Below are positions 26,528 to 35,705 of a DNA stretch of 64,000 nucleotides, piece by piece. The DNA lies in assembly GCF_022180385.2 (NCBI RefSeq), contig NZ_BQME02000002.1:930001-994000 (forward strand), given 5' to 3'. Under the pieces are notes generated by a model. That model was not told the origin of the DNA and did no database searches. It saw only the letters and a program-made list of their open reading frames with translations. How positions within the stretch are numbered: the stretch's first letter is position 1; each line of letters starts with the position of its first letter. A program made the translations under genes and the position numbers. This DNA is from Paenibacillus sp. L3-i20 (GTDB lineage: Bacteria > Bacillota > Bacilli > Paenibacillales > Paenibacillaceae).

Positions 26528-27784
26528 TTAACCAATTTCAATTTGTTGCTTTTTGTATTTCACTGTTAAACCATCTACAAGCTTAAAAGCTAGTTGTTTG
26601 GCTTCAAGAGGCGTATCGCCGACTGTTATGATGTACCCTAACCGGTCATCCGAGCTTTTAGGTATCGTAACTGTATCGCCACGCTTTACGGAGAAGTGTG
26701 AACGAACTATTTTTTCATGCTGATTCAATGTTTCAAGTCCTTCAATCTCTTCAAAAACTCCATCACGGTCAGCCGTTACATATACAATCGCTGCTCCTCG
26801 ATGATATTTTTTTTCAATATCAATTGGTGTGTCCAAATAGTAGTTAACGGTCGCTTCAAATATATCTATGCCAAAAGCTTGCACTAATAAATCCGATGAA
26901 ATATTGTCGCCGCCCGGTCTTCCATTGATCTCTATGATGCGAGCTCCCGATTTTGTAAGTTTCACTTCCACATGACTTGGGCCATTCGTAAGTCCAATTG
27001 CCTTTAGTGCTTCAAGTGCAGTATGAACGATTTCCTTCTCTTGATCCTGGTAGGTAGGTGAAGGCAACGTATGAGCAATTTCCACGAAATAAGGCAATGG
27101 CGAAGTAATCTTTTCTGTAACTGTTGAAAAAATCGCCTCCCCTTCTCTCACAAATAACTCGATGCTGAATTCTGGGCCCTCTAAATACTCCTCAATGAGA
27201 TATTCATCGCGTATTGTGAAATCCATATAAGATACTTTGAACTCTACGATGATATTGATCGCTTTATGCAGTTCAGTTGCATTGTTTATAAAATAAACAT
27301 TTTGGCTGCTTGCTGCATTGGTTGGTTTTAATACGACTGGATAACTAATTTCATCAGCTGCTGCCAGTGCTTCTTCAAACGTTTTCACCTTCTTGAACTT
27401 TGCGCTTGGAACATTGTGCTCCGCATAGGCTTGCCGCGCTAAATCTTTGTTTCTTGATCGCAGCGCAGCCTCGTAAGGCACTCCTCTAAGTCCAAGTCGC
27501 TCCGCTACTTTGGCCGTTAGATGCGACGCATAATCCGTCGCAGGAATAAGCGCATCCAATTTGTTCGCATAAGGTGACTGAAGTATAGCTTGGTATATCG
27601 ACTCTTCATCTCGAATATCGGCTACGATTAAGTCGTGATAGATTCCCTCGTAGCCGTATTTTTGAGGATTATCCACTGATGAGACGATGGATATTACTTT
27701 ATGCCCCTGTTCATAAGCAACTCTAGCGAAACTAACCCCATAAAAACTTGGTTCAACAAAAGCTACTATTTTGATCGATGACAT
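26528..27784 (-). CDS. ATP-grasp ligase of the LysW cluster (L-amino acid ligase-like)
   Basis: A 418-residue ATP-grasp enzyme. The N-terminal domain (about 1-110) is followed by the ATP-binding YPVVLKPTNAASSQNVYF (about 145-165), EEYLEGPEFSIELFV (about 193-207) and the metal site IIEINGRPGGDNIS (about 283-296). This is the pattern of dipeptide-forming L-amino-acid ligases, which would couple the released unusual amino acid to another residue. AAAGGAGG sits seven bases before ATG 27784; the upstream extension of the frame lies inside a hairpin and is unlikely to be translated. The gene follows the MFS exporter within the operon. Confidence 0.88.
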   Translation of the reverse strand: MSSIKIVAFVEPSFYGVSFARVAYEQGHKVISIVSSVDNPQKYGYEGIYHDLIVADIRDEESIYQAILQSPYANKLDALIPATDYASHLTAKVAERLGLRGVPYEAALRSRNKDLARQAYAEHNVPSAKFKKVKTFEEALAAADEISYPVVLKPTNAASSQNVYFINNATELHKAINIIVEFKVSYMDFTIRDEYLIEEYLEGPEFSIELFVREGEAIFSTVTEKITSPLPYFVEIAHTLPSPTYQDQEKEIVHTALEALKAIGLTNGPSHVEVKLTKSGARIIEINGRPGGDNISSDLLVQAFGIDIFEATVNYYLDTPIDIEKKYHRGAAIVYVTADRDGVFEEIEGLETLNQHEKIVRSHFSVKRGDTVTIPKSSDDRLGYIITVGDTPLEAKQLAFKLVDGLTVKYKKQQIEIG

Positions 27785-27800
27785 TTTTAATCCTCCTTTA

Positions 27801-27843
27801 GGCGCAGTATCAGTAGAAGTATCATCTACTACTGGGCTGCGCC
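27801..27843 (-). promoter_or_regulatory. stem-loop between MFS and ATP-grasp genes
   Basis: Arms GGCGCAG (27801-27807) and CTGCGCC (27837-27843) enclose a weaker inner stem (CAGTAGA with TCTACTACTG). The hairpin lies immediately before the ribosome site of the ATP-grasp gene. There is no T run, so it is more likely an mRNA-processing or translation-tuning element than a terminator. Confidence 0.45.
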
Positions 27844-27861
27844 TTGTTTTTATAAATATCA

Positions 27862-29076
27862 TTAAGCTTCAACTGTTGCTTTCTGCGGTGCTTTGCTGCT
27901 CATTGCGATGAACAATGCTAAACCAATAAACATGAGCCCACTCATACAAATGAAACCTACTCCTGGAGAATATCGATCGATGACGATGCCTAGCCCAGTT
28001 GCGGAAACGGTTTGAAGAAGCAACGAGATGGCCATCCATACCGAAGTCGCTCGCCCCATGTATGATTTTGAGACAGTTTCCATAAGTGTTGTTGTCATTA
28101 AAATCCGTAACGATGAGTTAGTTAGTCCGATCAGCACACTGCCGAAATACAAAATGAGTATAAGAGAGTTAAACGCCACTGCTAGCAAATTCAGAACAGC
28201 TACTATGAAAAACAATAATATCGTTCCATTGTGTGAAAACTTCCTCGCTAACGGTGCTGCAATAAATCCTGATAACAGTCCGCCTATGCCATAGAACATA
28301 TCGGATAACCCGAATACAACGGAATCTCCTTTAACCGTGTCACTAACATAACCAGGAAGTACAACGTTAAAAACCATTGTGGAAACGAGCGGAATGATAG
28401 ACACGACACCCAACAGAAATAAGTAAGGCCTTTCCGCCAAATAACGTATCCCATTTTTGAACGTTTCGACGAATGATTCTTCGCTGTTTTCAACAGGCAG
28501 AGGTGTATGATCAATTCGACTCAAGAAGAAGCTGCCAGCAATAAAGGCAAGTGCATTAAGAAGCAAAATGATCTCGAACCCCACATATTTATACAGGATG
28601 CCTGACAAGGCTCCAGCCATAAACATCCCAACTTGCAAGCTGATCTCTATCAATGAGTTGCCATGGATAAGATCCTTCTCCGGTAAAATTTCTTGCACTA
28701 AACTTCGTGAAGCCGACATGTACAATGTCCATCCCATTCCGTTGATGATGGCGAATGTATACAAATATTCGACCTTAAAGCCCGTTAATAAGAAGCCACC
28801 CATAATAAGGAGCAATGCTATAGCACGTGTCCAATGTGCCCACAAAATGATCGTTTTTCTGTTCCATTTATCGATAATCGTCCCTGCAAATGCGGATATT
28901 AGGAAACCGGCTATTACATTTAATGAAAGCATCAGTCCAACTGCGGTTATCGAGCCTGTCTGATCCATCAAATACCAGTTGGCTCCAATGGTACTCATCC
29001 CGACTCCAAAGCCGGAAACGATATCCGAGATAAAATAATTCCGAAATCCTCTTGGCTTCAGTACGCTAAAAAACAT
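27862..29076 (-). CDS. MFS exporter of the LysW cluster
   Basis: A 404-residue twelve-helix MFS_3-type transporter. It has RGFRNYFISDIVSGFGVGM at the N-terminus, AGTIIDKWNRKT as the loop-2/3 signature (about 60-72) and a conserved SRSLVQEILPEKDL segment. It probably exports the product of the operon. The ATG at 29076 lies five bases after AGGTGG and overlaps the end of the transketolase gene by 11 bases, so the two are co-translated. Its sister at 23005-24249 is also paired with an ATP-grasp gene. Confidence 0.87.
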   Translation of the reverse strand: MFFSVLKPRGFRNYFISDIVSGFGVGMSTIGANWYLMDQTGSITAVGLMLSLNVIAGFLISAFAGTIIDKWNRKTIILWAHWTRAIALLLIMGGFLLTGFKVEYLYTFAIINGMGWTLYMSASRSLVQEILPEKDLIHGNSLIEISLQVGMFMAGALSGILYKYVGFEIILLLNALAFIAGSFFLSRIDHTPLPVENSEESFVETFKNGIRYLAERPYLFLLGVVSIIPLVSTMVFNVVLPGYVSDTVKGDSVVFGLSDMFYGIGGLLSGFIAAPLARKFSHNGTILLFFIVAVLNLLAVAFNSLILILYFGSVLIGLTNSSLRILMTTTLMETVSKSYMGRATSVWMAISLLLQTVSATGLGIVIDRYSPGVGFICMSGLMFIGLALFIAMSSKAPQKATVEA

Positions 29077-30004
29077 CCGTACCACCTACAATATCTCTTA
29101 TTTGTTGCTGCAATGGTTCAAGTCCAAATCCTAGATAGGACAGCACATCCTTATGCGTACCGCCATAGATCGGCCAATGCTCGCCGCAATGATGAGCATA
29201 AACCTGCTTATCTGGCAACAAAAGTGCCAAATAGGATGCTGTGCCACCTGTAGCACGATGCTCCTCTACAACTAGAAAGCGGTCTGTTAACGTCCGTAGT
29301 TGCTCAACATACGATTTCAAACTAGCGGTATCGACATAAACAACATGTACATGGACAATAGAATCGTCCCATTGAATGATCTGCTTGCATAACTCCGTCG
29401 CCTGCTCGCCAACGGAAATAACACATAACCGAAAAGAATCTGCTCGCTTATTTCCATCTACAATAATGTCACTACAAGGAGTATCATCCTGACGGAACAA
29501 GCTTTCAAAAGCATCGTTTCTAGATAGTCTAATATAGTAAGGCTCATCCGAAATCGCAGCTTCTTGAATAACTTTCCTAGTTTCCTCTTCACCGTGTGGA
29601 CATGCGATTCTAATATTTTGAAAAGATTGCACGACAGCGATATCTTCAAGCGCATGATGAGTTGTGCCGAACCAGCCGCCGGATACACCGCCATATGCGG
29701 CAACGACCTTCACATTTTTGCCCATGTAGCCCATCGTAAGTTTAATGCTTTCGGCAGCTCGCAGTGCCGCAAAGGAAGCAAAGGTAGAAAAAAACGGGAC
29801 ATATCCGGCTTCCGCCAACCCCGCAGCGACATCAATGCCAGCAAGTTCAGCAATCCCCAAGTTGAAAAAACGATCGGGATGCTGCAACTGAAATGGATGA
29901 TCTTTGCCGCCTAAATCTGCCTCGATACATATAATTTGTTCATTGTCCGAAGCAAGCTTAGCTAGTTCATCCTTATAGGAATCTCTTCCTGACTTTGTTG
30001 TCAT
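29066..30004 (-). CDS. transketolase C-terminal (pyrimidine-binding and C) subunit
   Basis: A 312-residue protein matching the second half of transketolase. The pyrimidine-domain glutamate that activates thiamine diphosphate is in FNLGIAELAGIDVAAGLA (about 55-72), followed by FFSTFASFAALRAAESI and the C-terminal transketolase domain with VVEEHRATGG (about 245). The start at 30004 makes an ATGA overlap with the N-terminal subunit and has GGAAGGTGAG upstream. In the Streptomyces carrier-protein pathway such a split enzyme transfers a ketol to carrier-bound glutamate semialdehyde; the same role is inferred here. Confidence 0.88.
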   Translation of the reverse strand: MTTKSGRDSYKDELAKLASDNEQIICIEADLGGKDHPFQLQHPDRFFNLGIAELAGIDVAAGLAEAGYVPFFSTFASFAALRAAESIKLTMGYMGKNVKVVAAYGGVSGGWFGTTHHALEDIAVVQSFQNIRIACPHGEEETRKVIQEAAISDEPYYIRLSRNDAFESLFRQDDTPCSDIIVDGNKRADSFRLCVISVGEQATELCKQIIQWDDSIVHVHVVYVDTASLKSYVEQLRTLTDRFLVVEEHRATGGTASYLALLLPDKQVYAHHCGEHWPIYGGTHKDVLSYLGFGLEPLQQQIRDIVGGTDVF

Positions 30005-30810
30005 ACGAGACTCACCTTCCATTTCGTAGCGACCTTCGTAGGAATTTTTACATAATGTGCTCCCGGATGACCTTCAATGGCAGCTACACCTTTCCCTTTG
30101 ATCGTGTTCGCAAGAATAGCTACTGGAGCTTCAGTAGCTGGAACGATGGCGTCAATAATCTCTTCGAAATGATGTCCATCAATTTCTCGAACAACAAATC
30201 CAAATGATTCAAATCGTTGCCGCAAATTGCGGATTGGCGAAATGTCTTGAACGTAGCCATCATTTTGCCCGCCATTGCAATCGATGATATAGACGAAATT
30301 AGTAATGGATTGTGCTTGAACAATTTGAGCGGTTTCCCAGCAAAGTCCTTCCTGTAATTCACCATCTCCGCCAATTACGATCGATACTCCGCCAGTTCCT
30401 TTTAACTTCTGTGCTAATGCCCAGCCTGCGGCATATGGAATGCCATGTCCTAAACTTCCCGTTGCAAAAGGAATGCCCGGAAGCTTATGATTTGGATGCC
30501 CTGTGAACAAGGAGCCATTTGCGCCATAACTGTCAGCAGGATTCTCCACTATAATGCCGTACACATGAAGTGCAGCATACAGGCCGGCAGCGGCGTGCCC
30601 CTTGCTAAGAATGATTAACGAGCTGGGGTCATTGCTATATTTTGCATAGGCTCCGATAAGCAAATCAATCGCTGACAAACTTCCGCCGATATGACAGCCG
30701 GTAGGTGCTGCTGCCATATCGATGATCAATTTTCTCGCTTCTTTAGCCCTTTCGATGAGAAAGGAAATTTCTTCGTTGTGCTCGATTTGAGCAGGAAGGG
30801 TTTGCTCCAT
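30001..30810 (-). CDS. transketolase N-terminal (ThDP-binding) subunit
   Basis: A 269-residue protein corresponding to the first half of transketolase. The thiamine diphosphate motif starts at GDGELQEG (about 153) and ends at the asparagine of IIDCNGGQNDG about 30 residues later. SKGHAAAGLYAAL (about 70) and GSLGHGIPYAAG (about 125) supply phosphate and substrate contacts. Split transketolases are common in Bacillota secondary pathways and rare in the pentose phosphate pathway. It follows the LysZ/LysK fusion without a gap and overlaps the next gene by four bases. Confidence 0.9.
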   Translation of the reverse strand: MEQTLPAQIEHNEEISFLIERAKEARKLIIDMAAAPTGCHIGGSLSAIDLLIGAYAKYSNDPSSLIILSKGHAAAGLYAALHVYGIIVENPADSYGANGSLFTGHPNHKLPGIPFATGSLGHGIPYAAGWALAQKLKGTGGVSIVIGGDGELQEGLCWETAQIVQAQSITNFVYIIDCNGGQNDGYVQDISPIRNLRQRFESFGFVVREIDGHHFEEIIDAIVPATEAPVAILANTIKGKGVAAIEGHPGAHYVKIPTKVATKWKVSLV

Positions 30811-32658
30811 TTAAACCTCCGTTCGGAGCTGAAACCACTCGGTTACAGCCTCTTTCAATATTGTTCTTGCGGATTGCACCTCTTCATTGTGCAAATATTC
30901 ATCATTCGTATGGTCTAAGCTTGCATCCCCTGGTCCATAAGCAACCATTGGAACGTTAGACCATGTTGTTGCCAGTGTGTTCATATCGCTTGTTCCACGT
31001 TTTTTGAGATAATGGATTGATTTTCCTTGGCTTGCGAAACCGCGTACAAATGCTTTGACCAGTGTATCAGAACGAGAATTAGCATAACCCGGCGTCGACC
31101 GTAATACCTCAATCGATATCCCCTCGCCAAAAGTGAGGTCAATTTTATCTTTATAATCATTGCCTGCTTGCGGTGAGATTCTAAAGTTTAATATGCCTAT
31201 GGCGGTCAAGTAGCCCTGCTCATTACGATGTGAAATATCGATAAGTGAAGACAGCGACTGAGGATCGACATCGCGCACTCGTGTACGTATATCTGATACC
31301 ACGTTATACAGTTCGTCAATGGCACTTATGCTGTCTTTGGCCGCTGTATGTTCCTGAGCACGATGAATTGTAATCTGCAACTTAAACAATCCATAATAAC
31401 CAAGTGTTAAGCTGTCCTCTCCGCTTGGTTCACCGATAATGACTGCATCTGCCTTGTAATGATCTCGGATATAAAAAGCGCCTTTGGACGTTGATATTTC
31501 TTCTTCAACAGCTCCAATGACAAGTAACGTTCCTTGCTCTGGCACATCAACATCTTGCAGCATATGAACGAAATTTACAAAGCAGCCTTTTGCATCTACA
31601 ACTCCTCTGCCAGTTAAACCATTTGCGTCTGTACCTACTTGCCACACATGCGGAACGGTATCGATATGTCCTAAGAGCAGCAGCGTGTTTGGTCCACTAC
31701 CTTTTCGGAAAACAACGTTGCCGACTTCGTCTACATGACCAGATACAGATGGATCAATAATGGTATTAACTAAATAATGCGCCAGTTCATGCTCATCTTG
31801 TGAAACCGAAGGGATACGCACAACTTTATTGAGCAAATCGAATGCGCCAAGATTGTGCCCTATGTTCCAAAACCATGTTTTGCCGCCATTTTCAATTGTG
31901 TGTGGACCAGTTATTGCAACATCGCAAATGCCTTGCTGAATAGCGAGCTGTGCAGCACGCACCTTCTGTTTCATCCTTCCTTTAACTGATGGCAACTCAT
32001 CGGTTGTGTAGACATCAGGAATGGTAGATGACGCATCATCGATGTCTGTCAACAACCCTGCTGTCCCTGTTACAAATCGCAAATGATGGGCTTCTAGGTC
32101 AACAGCAAGATGAGCTGCTAATACATCCGCATCAATGTTAATATAGTTGGCAAGCTCGGGTTCCCATATTGGTGGTGTCAAACAAACAACATCGAATTCA
32201 GCTAATGCAGCTTTTAGAAATGAGATATGACTGCCAACGAATTGACCGAACAACGAGTCGCGGACGATCACTGTTTTCCCATCCTTGACTGCTTTTATCG
32301 GCTTCGCCTTTTGTCCGTAGACAATCCCTTGATCGCCACCAAGCTGAGCGAAGAGTGATAGACCAAATCCATTGAGTTGTTCTCTTACGATAGAAACAAT
32401 ATTTTCATGATAAGCCGCTCGTATTATAGGCATTTCCTCAGGTGAGCAGTAGCGCACTTCATCGCCTGACGGCAATGTGAGAAATGGCATAGGGCGTTCG
32501 ATGGCTTCATATTTTCTCTTAATCGCTTCCGCTCCGCCTGCAACAAGCAACAGCTGATTCCCACGTTTCACGATACGATTGATCTCTTCAAAAATGTTAG
32601 GGTGGTTAACTATCGTACTGCTGCCGAGCTTGATCACATACAAACTGCCGCTGCTCAT
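30811..32658 (-). CDS. fused LysZ-like carrier kinase and LysK-like M20 deacylase
   Basis: A 615-residue bifunctional protein. Residues 1-270 are an amino acid kinase domain of the LysZ/ArgB type (YVIKLGSSTI, LLVAGGAEAI, NINADVLA as NIDADVLAAHLA, GRMKQKVRAAQLA), expected to phosphorylate the gamma-carboxylate of carrier-bound glutamate. Residues 280-615 are an M20 amidohydrolase of the LysK type with metal ligands in LLGHIDTVP, GVVDAKG, GAVEEEISTS, IGEPSG and DHTNDEYLH, expected to cleave the finished product from LysW. The start at 32658 makes a TAATG overlap with the reductase gene and has AAGGAG at ten bases. In classical pathways these are two proteins. Confidence 0.9.
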   Translation of the reverse strand: MSSGSLYVIKLGSSTIVNHPNIFEEINRIVKRGNQLLLVAGGAEAIKRKYEAIERPMPFLTLPSGDEVRYCSPEEMPIIRAAYHENIVSIVREQLNGFGLSLFAQLGGDQGIVYGQKAKPIKAVKDGKTVIVRDSLFGQFVGSHISFLKAALAEFDVVCLTPPIWEPELANYINIDADVLAAHLAVDLEAHHLRFVTGTAGLLTDIDDASSTIPDVYTTDELPSVKGRMKQKVRAAQLAIQQGICDVAITGPHTIENGGKTWFWNIGHNLGAFDLLNKVVRIPSVSQDEHELAHYLVNTIIDPSVSGHVDEVGNVVFRKGSGPNTLLLLGHIDTVPHVWQVGTDANGLTGRGVVDAKGCFVNFVHMLQDVDVPEQGTLLVIGAVEEEISTSKGAFYIRDHYKADAVIIGEPSGEDSLTLGYYGLFKLQITIHRAQEHTAAKDSISAIDELYNVVSDIRTRVRDVDPQSLSSLIDISHRNEQGYLTAIGILNFRISPQAGNDYKDKIDLTFGEGISIEVLRSTPGYANSRSDTLVKAFVRGFASQGKSIHYLKKRGTSDMNTLATTWSNVPMVAYGPGDASLDHTNDEYLHNEEVQSARTILKEAVTEWFQLRTEV

Positions 32659-33707
32659 TAAGGCCATGCTCCTTCCCTATCAAATAACAATGCCGTCTCT
32701 TCCGGGAAGTCGAAATAGAGATTAGCAGCTTGCAGCGCTTGCCCTGCCGCTCCTTTGATCAAATTATCGATTGTTGCAATAGATACACAATTCCGTCCAT
32801 CCACATAAGCGCCAACCTCTGCAACGTTTGTCCCAACAACTGTTTTGATCATAGGTGAGACATTTCCTGAATTAAAATAATGTAAAAACGGCTTGGAGGA
32901 ATAAGTGCTATAGAACGCTTTTTTCACATCGACTGCGGTTACACCCTCTTTTAACAATGAATAGGAAGTTGCCATTATGCCGCGGGGAAGATCGAGACTA
33001 TAAACTGAAAATTGCAGATCCACTGTACGATCCAAATGATAGTTCAGCGCATGTTCGACCTCCGGCTTATGACGATGACCATGAACTTTAAACGCTCTAA
33101 AGTTGTTGGCTCGTTCAGCATGATGTTCCGTCGTCGACTTCCCGCCGCCGCTTGAACCTGTTTTCGCATCTGTAATGACACGATCCTCAATTAACTGGTG
33201 CGCTACTAGAGGATATAGCGTATAAAGTGTCGCCACAGCCATACATCCAGGCAGGTTAACGACCTTCACCGAGCGGTTGATGCTGCTGAACTCAGGGATG
33301 AAGTAGTGCCATCCTTCTTCGAATGGGTTATTTAGCGTCTCAGGATAATGTTGCTGCAATAGATCAGGATCAGAAATGCGATAATCTCCGCTAACATTGA
33401 AAATATAGTCTGTATGCGTAGCAACTTGCCCGATAATTTTAGGCAAAGCGCCAGTAGGCAAACATGAGAAGATCGCATCGTAATGTCCTTCTAATGACGC
33501 TATTTTGCTAAACTTTAAAGAGCTTGGTTTTTTTTTGTGAATGGAACCGATGTAGTATTTATCTACTGGTAAACCCGCTTTTGATTCAGATGAAACAAAA
33601 TCAACTTCAAAATGGGAATGCCTGCTAAGCAACCGATACAATTCAGCGCCAGTGAACCCGCTACCGCCTAATATGGCTACTCGTCTCAGATTGTCGCCTC
33701 CGCTCAT
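32658..33707 (-). CDS. LysY/ArgC-like carrier-bound phosphate reductase
   Basis: A 349-residue NADPH-dependent aldehyde-forming reductase of the ArgC/LysY family. The dinucleotide motif is ILGGSGFTGAELYRLL, and the catalytic cysteine is in VVNLPGCMAVATLY (about 150). GSSGGGKSTTEHHAE and HGHRHKPEVEHAL (about 192-225) match the LysY-type substrate region. It would reduce LysW-glutamyl phosphate to the semialdehyde. The gene starts with an ATGA overlap with the DegT aminotransferase. A GGAGG inside its first codons could also serve an internal CTG start just before RRVAILGG. Confidence 0.9.
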   Translation of the reverse strand: MSGGDNLRRVAILGGSGFTGAELYRLLSRHSHFEVDFVSSESKAGLPVDKYYIGSIHKKKPSSLKFSKIASLEGHYDAIFSCLPTGALPKIIGQVATHTDYIFNVSGDYRISDPDLLQQHYPETLNNPFEEGWHYFIPEFSSINRSVKVVNLPGCMAVATLYTLYPLVAHQLIEDRVITDAKTGSSGGGKSTTEHHAERANNFRAFKVHGHRHKPEVEHALNYHLDRTVDLQFSVYSLDLPRGIMATSYSLLKEGVTAVDVKKAFYSTYSSKPFLHYFNSGNVSPMIKTVVGTNVAEVGAYVDGRNCVSIATIDNLIKGAAGQALQAANLYFDFPEETALLFDREGAWP

Positions 33708-35026
33708 CCTAATCTAGCATCTCTTTCATAGGGTGCTTTTAAATCACCGCCTCGTTCTACGAGTTCACGAATAATATGCGGGTTCGCATCGATCTTTTTA
33801 AATGCTAAAGCATAAGCTTGAATTCTCTCGAATTCGATAGGTGTTCTAAGTTCTCTGCATATCGTTAAACTGTTGCGGAGCATTTTTAGCGTTTCAGGGA
33901 ATAAGGCAACGTCGTAACCAAAATCTGTACGATCGGATAAAGTGAAAGGATATCCTTTGCCGAACCCTTTGCGGTTTTGGAATGGAAGATGACCAGGAAT
34001 CGGCACATTTTGCCACTCGCGCGCATACACTCCTTCCGAGTTAATAAGCTGCTGGACAGCATCTTTTATTCGGAAGTCCTCCAAATCCTGTAGTCCATGC
34101 CGCTCAGGATGCAGCTTCACACGATACATATTGTAGCTATGCTTGTAGCCTTCAGGCACATATGGTCCACTGAACAATTTGGTTTCTGACAGCGCGTTTG
34201 TTAAATACGCAGCATTGCGAGCGCGAATCGCATCATAATACGGCAAACGATCCAATTGACTCAGGCCGAAGGCAGCAGCGATCCATGACATGCTGTAGTC
34301 GATACCAGATGAATCAAGGAATGCCAATGCACGATTATAATCTTCCTTCTCTTTGAAGAAGGCAATGCCGCCTTCCCCACCAACAGGGAAGTTTTTGTCA
34401 GCCATCAAGCTTTGACCTGCGCCATCACCTATCGAACCTGCTAACTTGCCATGAATAGAAGCGGAATGAGCATGAGAAGCATCTTCTACTAGGCGGAGCG
34501 AATACTTGTCTGTTAGCTGTCTTAACGCGGACAAATCTGCTGGCAATCCATGTACATGGACAGGCATAATTGCTTTTGTTTTACTCGTAATCGCTAGTTC
34601 AGCTTTAGCTGGATCAAGGCAATATGTGATGGGATCGATATCTACAAATATCGGAATAGCTTTTGCCGCAACTACAGCTTGAGCTGTTGCAATAAACGTA
34701 AAGGCAGGAACGATGACTTCATCCCCCGGCTGCACGCCAACGCCAACTAAAGCAAGATGAAGGCTAGATGTTCCGCTTGCTGTAGCTATCGCATAATTAG
34801 CGCCGACATAATTGCGATAAGCTTCTTTAAACTCCTCTACAACGTCTTCGCCATTTTGCTGAATGGAGACGAACATCTGAATAACGTCTTCTTTCGTTAT
34901 AATTGGAAAGTTTGTTTTCCTCACATCTTCAGGTATAACCGAAGGTCCGCCTTGAAAAGCTAGTTGATCCTGTATCCAATCTTCTGACGGCAAATGAAGC
35001 GGCTTACGAATAAAGTCCGTTTTCAT
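33704..35026 (-). CDS. DegT/DnrJ/EryC1-family PLP aminotransferase
   Basis: A 440-residue fold-type-I aminotransferase of the DegT family. ASGTSSLHLALVGVGVQPGDEV-type sequence binds the cofactor phosphate (about 85-105), the aspartate that contacts the pyridine is in LVEDASHAHSA (about 180), and the Schiff-base lysine is in LMADKNFPVGGEGG (about 208). It replaces the usual LysJ/ArgD-type aminotransferase of carrier-protein pathways, so it likely aminates a ketose-like intermediate made by the transketolase. ATG 35026 overlaps the stop of the truncated paralogue as TAATG and has GGAGG 11 bases upstream. Confidence 0.88.
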   Translation of the reverse strand: MKTDFIRKPLHLPSEDWIQDQLAFQGGPSVIPEDVRKTNFPIITKEDVIQMFVSIQQNGEDVVEEFKEAYRNYVGANYAIATASGTSSLHLALVGVGVQPGDEVIVPAFTFIATAQAVVAAKAIPIFVDIDPITYCLDPAKAELAITSKTKAIMPVHVHGLPADLSALRQLTDKYSLRLVEDASHAHSASIHGKLAGSIGDGAGQSLMADKNFPVGGEGGIAFFKEKEDYNRALAFLDSSGIDYSMSWIAAAFGLSQLDRLPYYDAIRARNAAYLTNALSETKLFSGPYVPEGYKHSYNMYRVKLHPERHGLQDLEDFRIKDAVQQLINSEGVYAREWQNVPIPGHLPFQNRKGFGKGYPFTLSDRTDFGYDVALFPETLKMLRNSLTICRELRTPIEFERIQAYALAFKKIDANPHIIRELVERGGDLKAPYERDARLG

Positions 35027-35685
35027 TAGGCTGAATTCCTCCTTAAGAGAGCGATCTTCACACATGCTGCAACAAGCGGGCTCAATCGATAATTGAACTG
35101 AGCTGCTGGCTGCAGCTCAAATTCACTTTCTTCTTGTGTCCACATTGTTTGTAGATCGAAGGCACCGAATATTTTTAACCGCTCAGCCCTTTTCCATATT
35201 GTTTCATCATTGGCGGCAATTGCAGCAACTGGACCAAATCCTAAACTAGTGAAATCCAACACAATTACAGGTGCAAGACCCGTTGCACTAGCAATAAGCT
35301 GATCAATTCGGTTAAGATTCTCCCCATCGATAGCAATCGTAACAAAAGCTTGTTCAACTTGCGGATCTGCTACGAGCGATACACCTAACCATTGGAGAAA
35401 TTTCTTCTGTTGATCGGTAGGATGCTCAAGTCGTGTAGTGGAGTCGTATCCAATATCTTGTCCCCATAATGCACCATGAATTGCACCTGTATAACTATTG
35501 AACAAGGATACGTATTTTGTTTTTGTAAGTTTGGCAATACTTTTTTCCAGTCCTTTTAACTCATGATCGTTTTTTTCAATACTCATGATGACACCTGAAT
35601 TTAGAACTCTCGACAATACAAACGATAGTGAAAAGTAGTTTTCCTTCTGAATTGCTGCTTTAGGTATTGTTAATGTGTCACCCAT
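35026..35685 (-). CDS. truncated DegT-like protein lacking the PLP lysine
   Basis: A 219-residue protein that reads as a shrunken DegT aminotransferase. LKGLEKSIAKLTKTKYVSL and NSYTGAIHGALWG match the family's N-terminal start, IVLDFTSLGFGPVAA corresponds to the pyridine-aspartate strand, and FNYRLSPLVAACVKIALL matches the conserved NYR segment. The region with the Schiff-base lysine is missing, so it cannot be a classical PLP enzyme. GGGAGG precedes the ATG. Its stop overlaps the start of the complete DegT gene by one base, suggesting an equimolar heteromer in which it acts as a non-catalytic partner. Confidence 0.75.
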   Translation of the reverse strand: MGDTLTIPKAAIQKENYFSLSFVLSRVLNSGVIMSIEKNDHELKGLEKSIAKLTKTKYVSLFNSYTGAIHGALWGQDIGYDSTTRLEHPTDQQKKFLQWLGVSLVADPQVEQAFVTIAIDGENLNRIDQLIASATGLAPVIVLDFTSLGFGPVAAIAANDETIWKRAERLKIFGAFDLQTMWTQEESEFELQPAAQFNYRLSPLVAACVKIALLRRNSA

Positions 35686-35705
35686 TTCTTTATTTACCTC
35701 CCTGT

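Noticed and set aside
29066..30810. Pentose-phosphate transketolase
   Set aside because: The enzyme is split in two subunits and embedded by overlaps in the carrier-protein operon. The housekeeping enzyme is normally a single chain of about 660 residues elsewhere.
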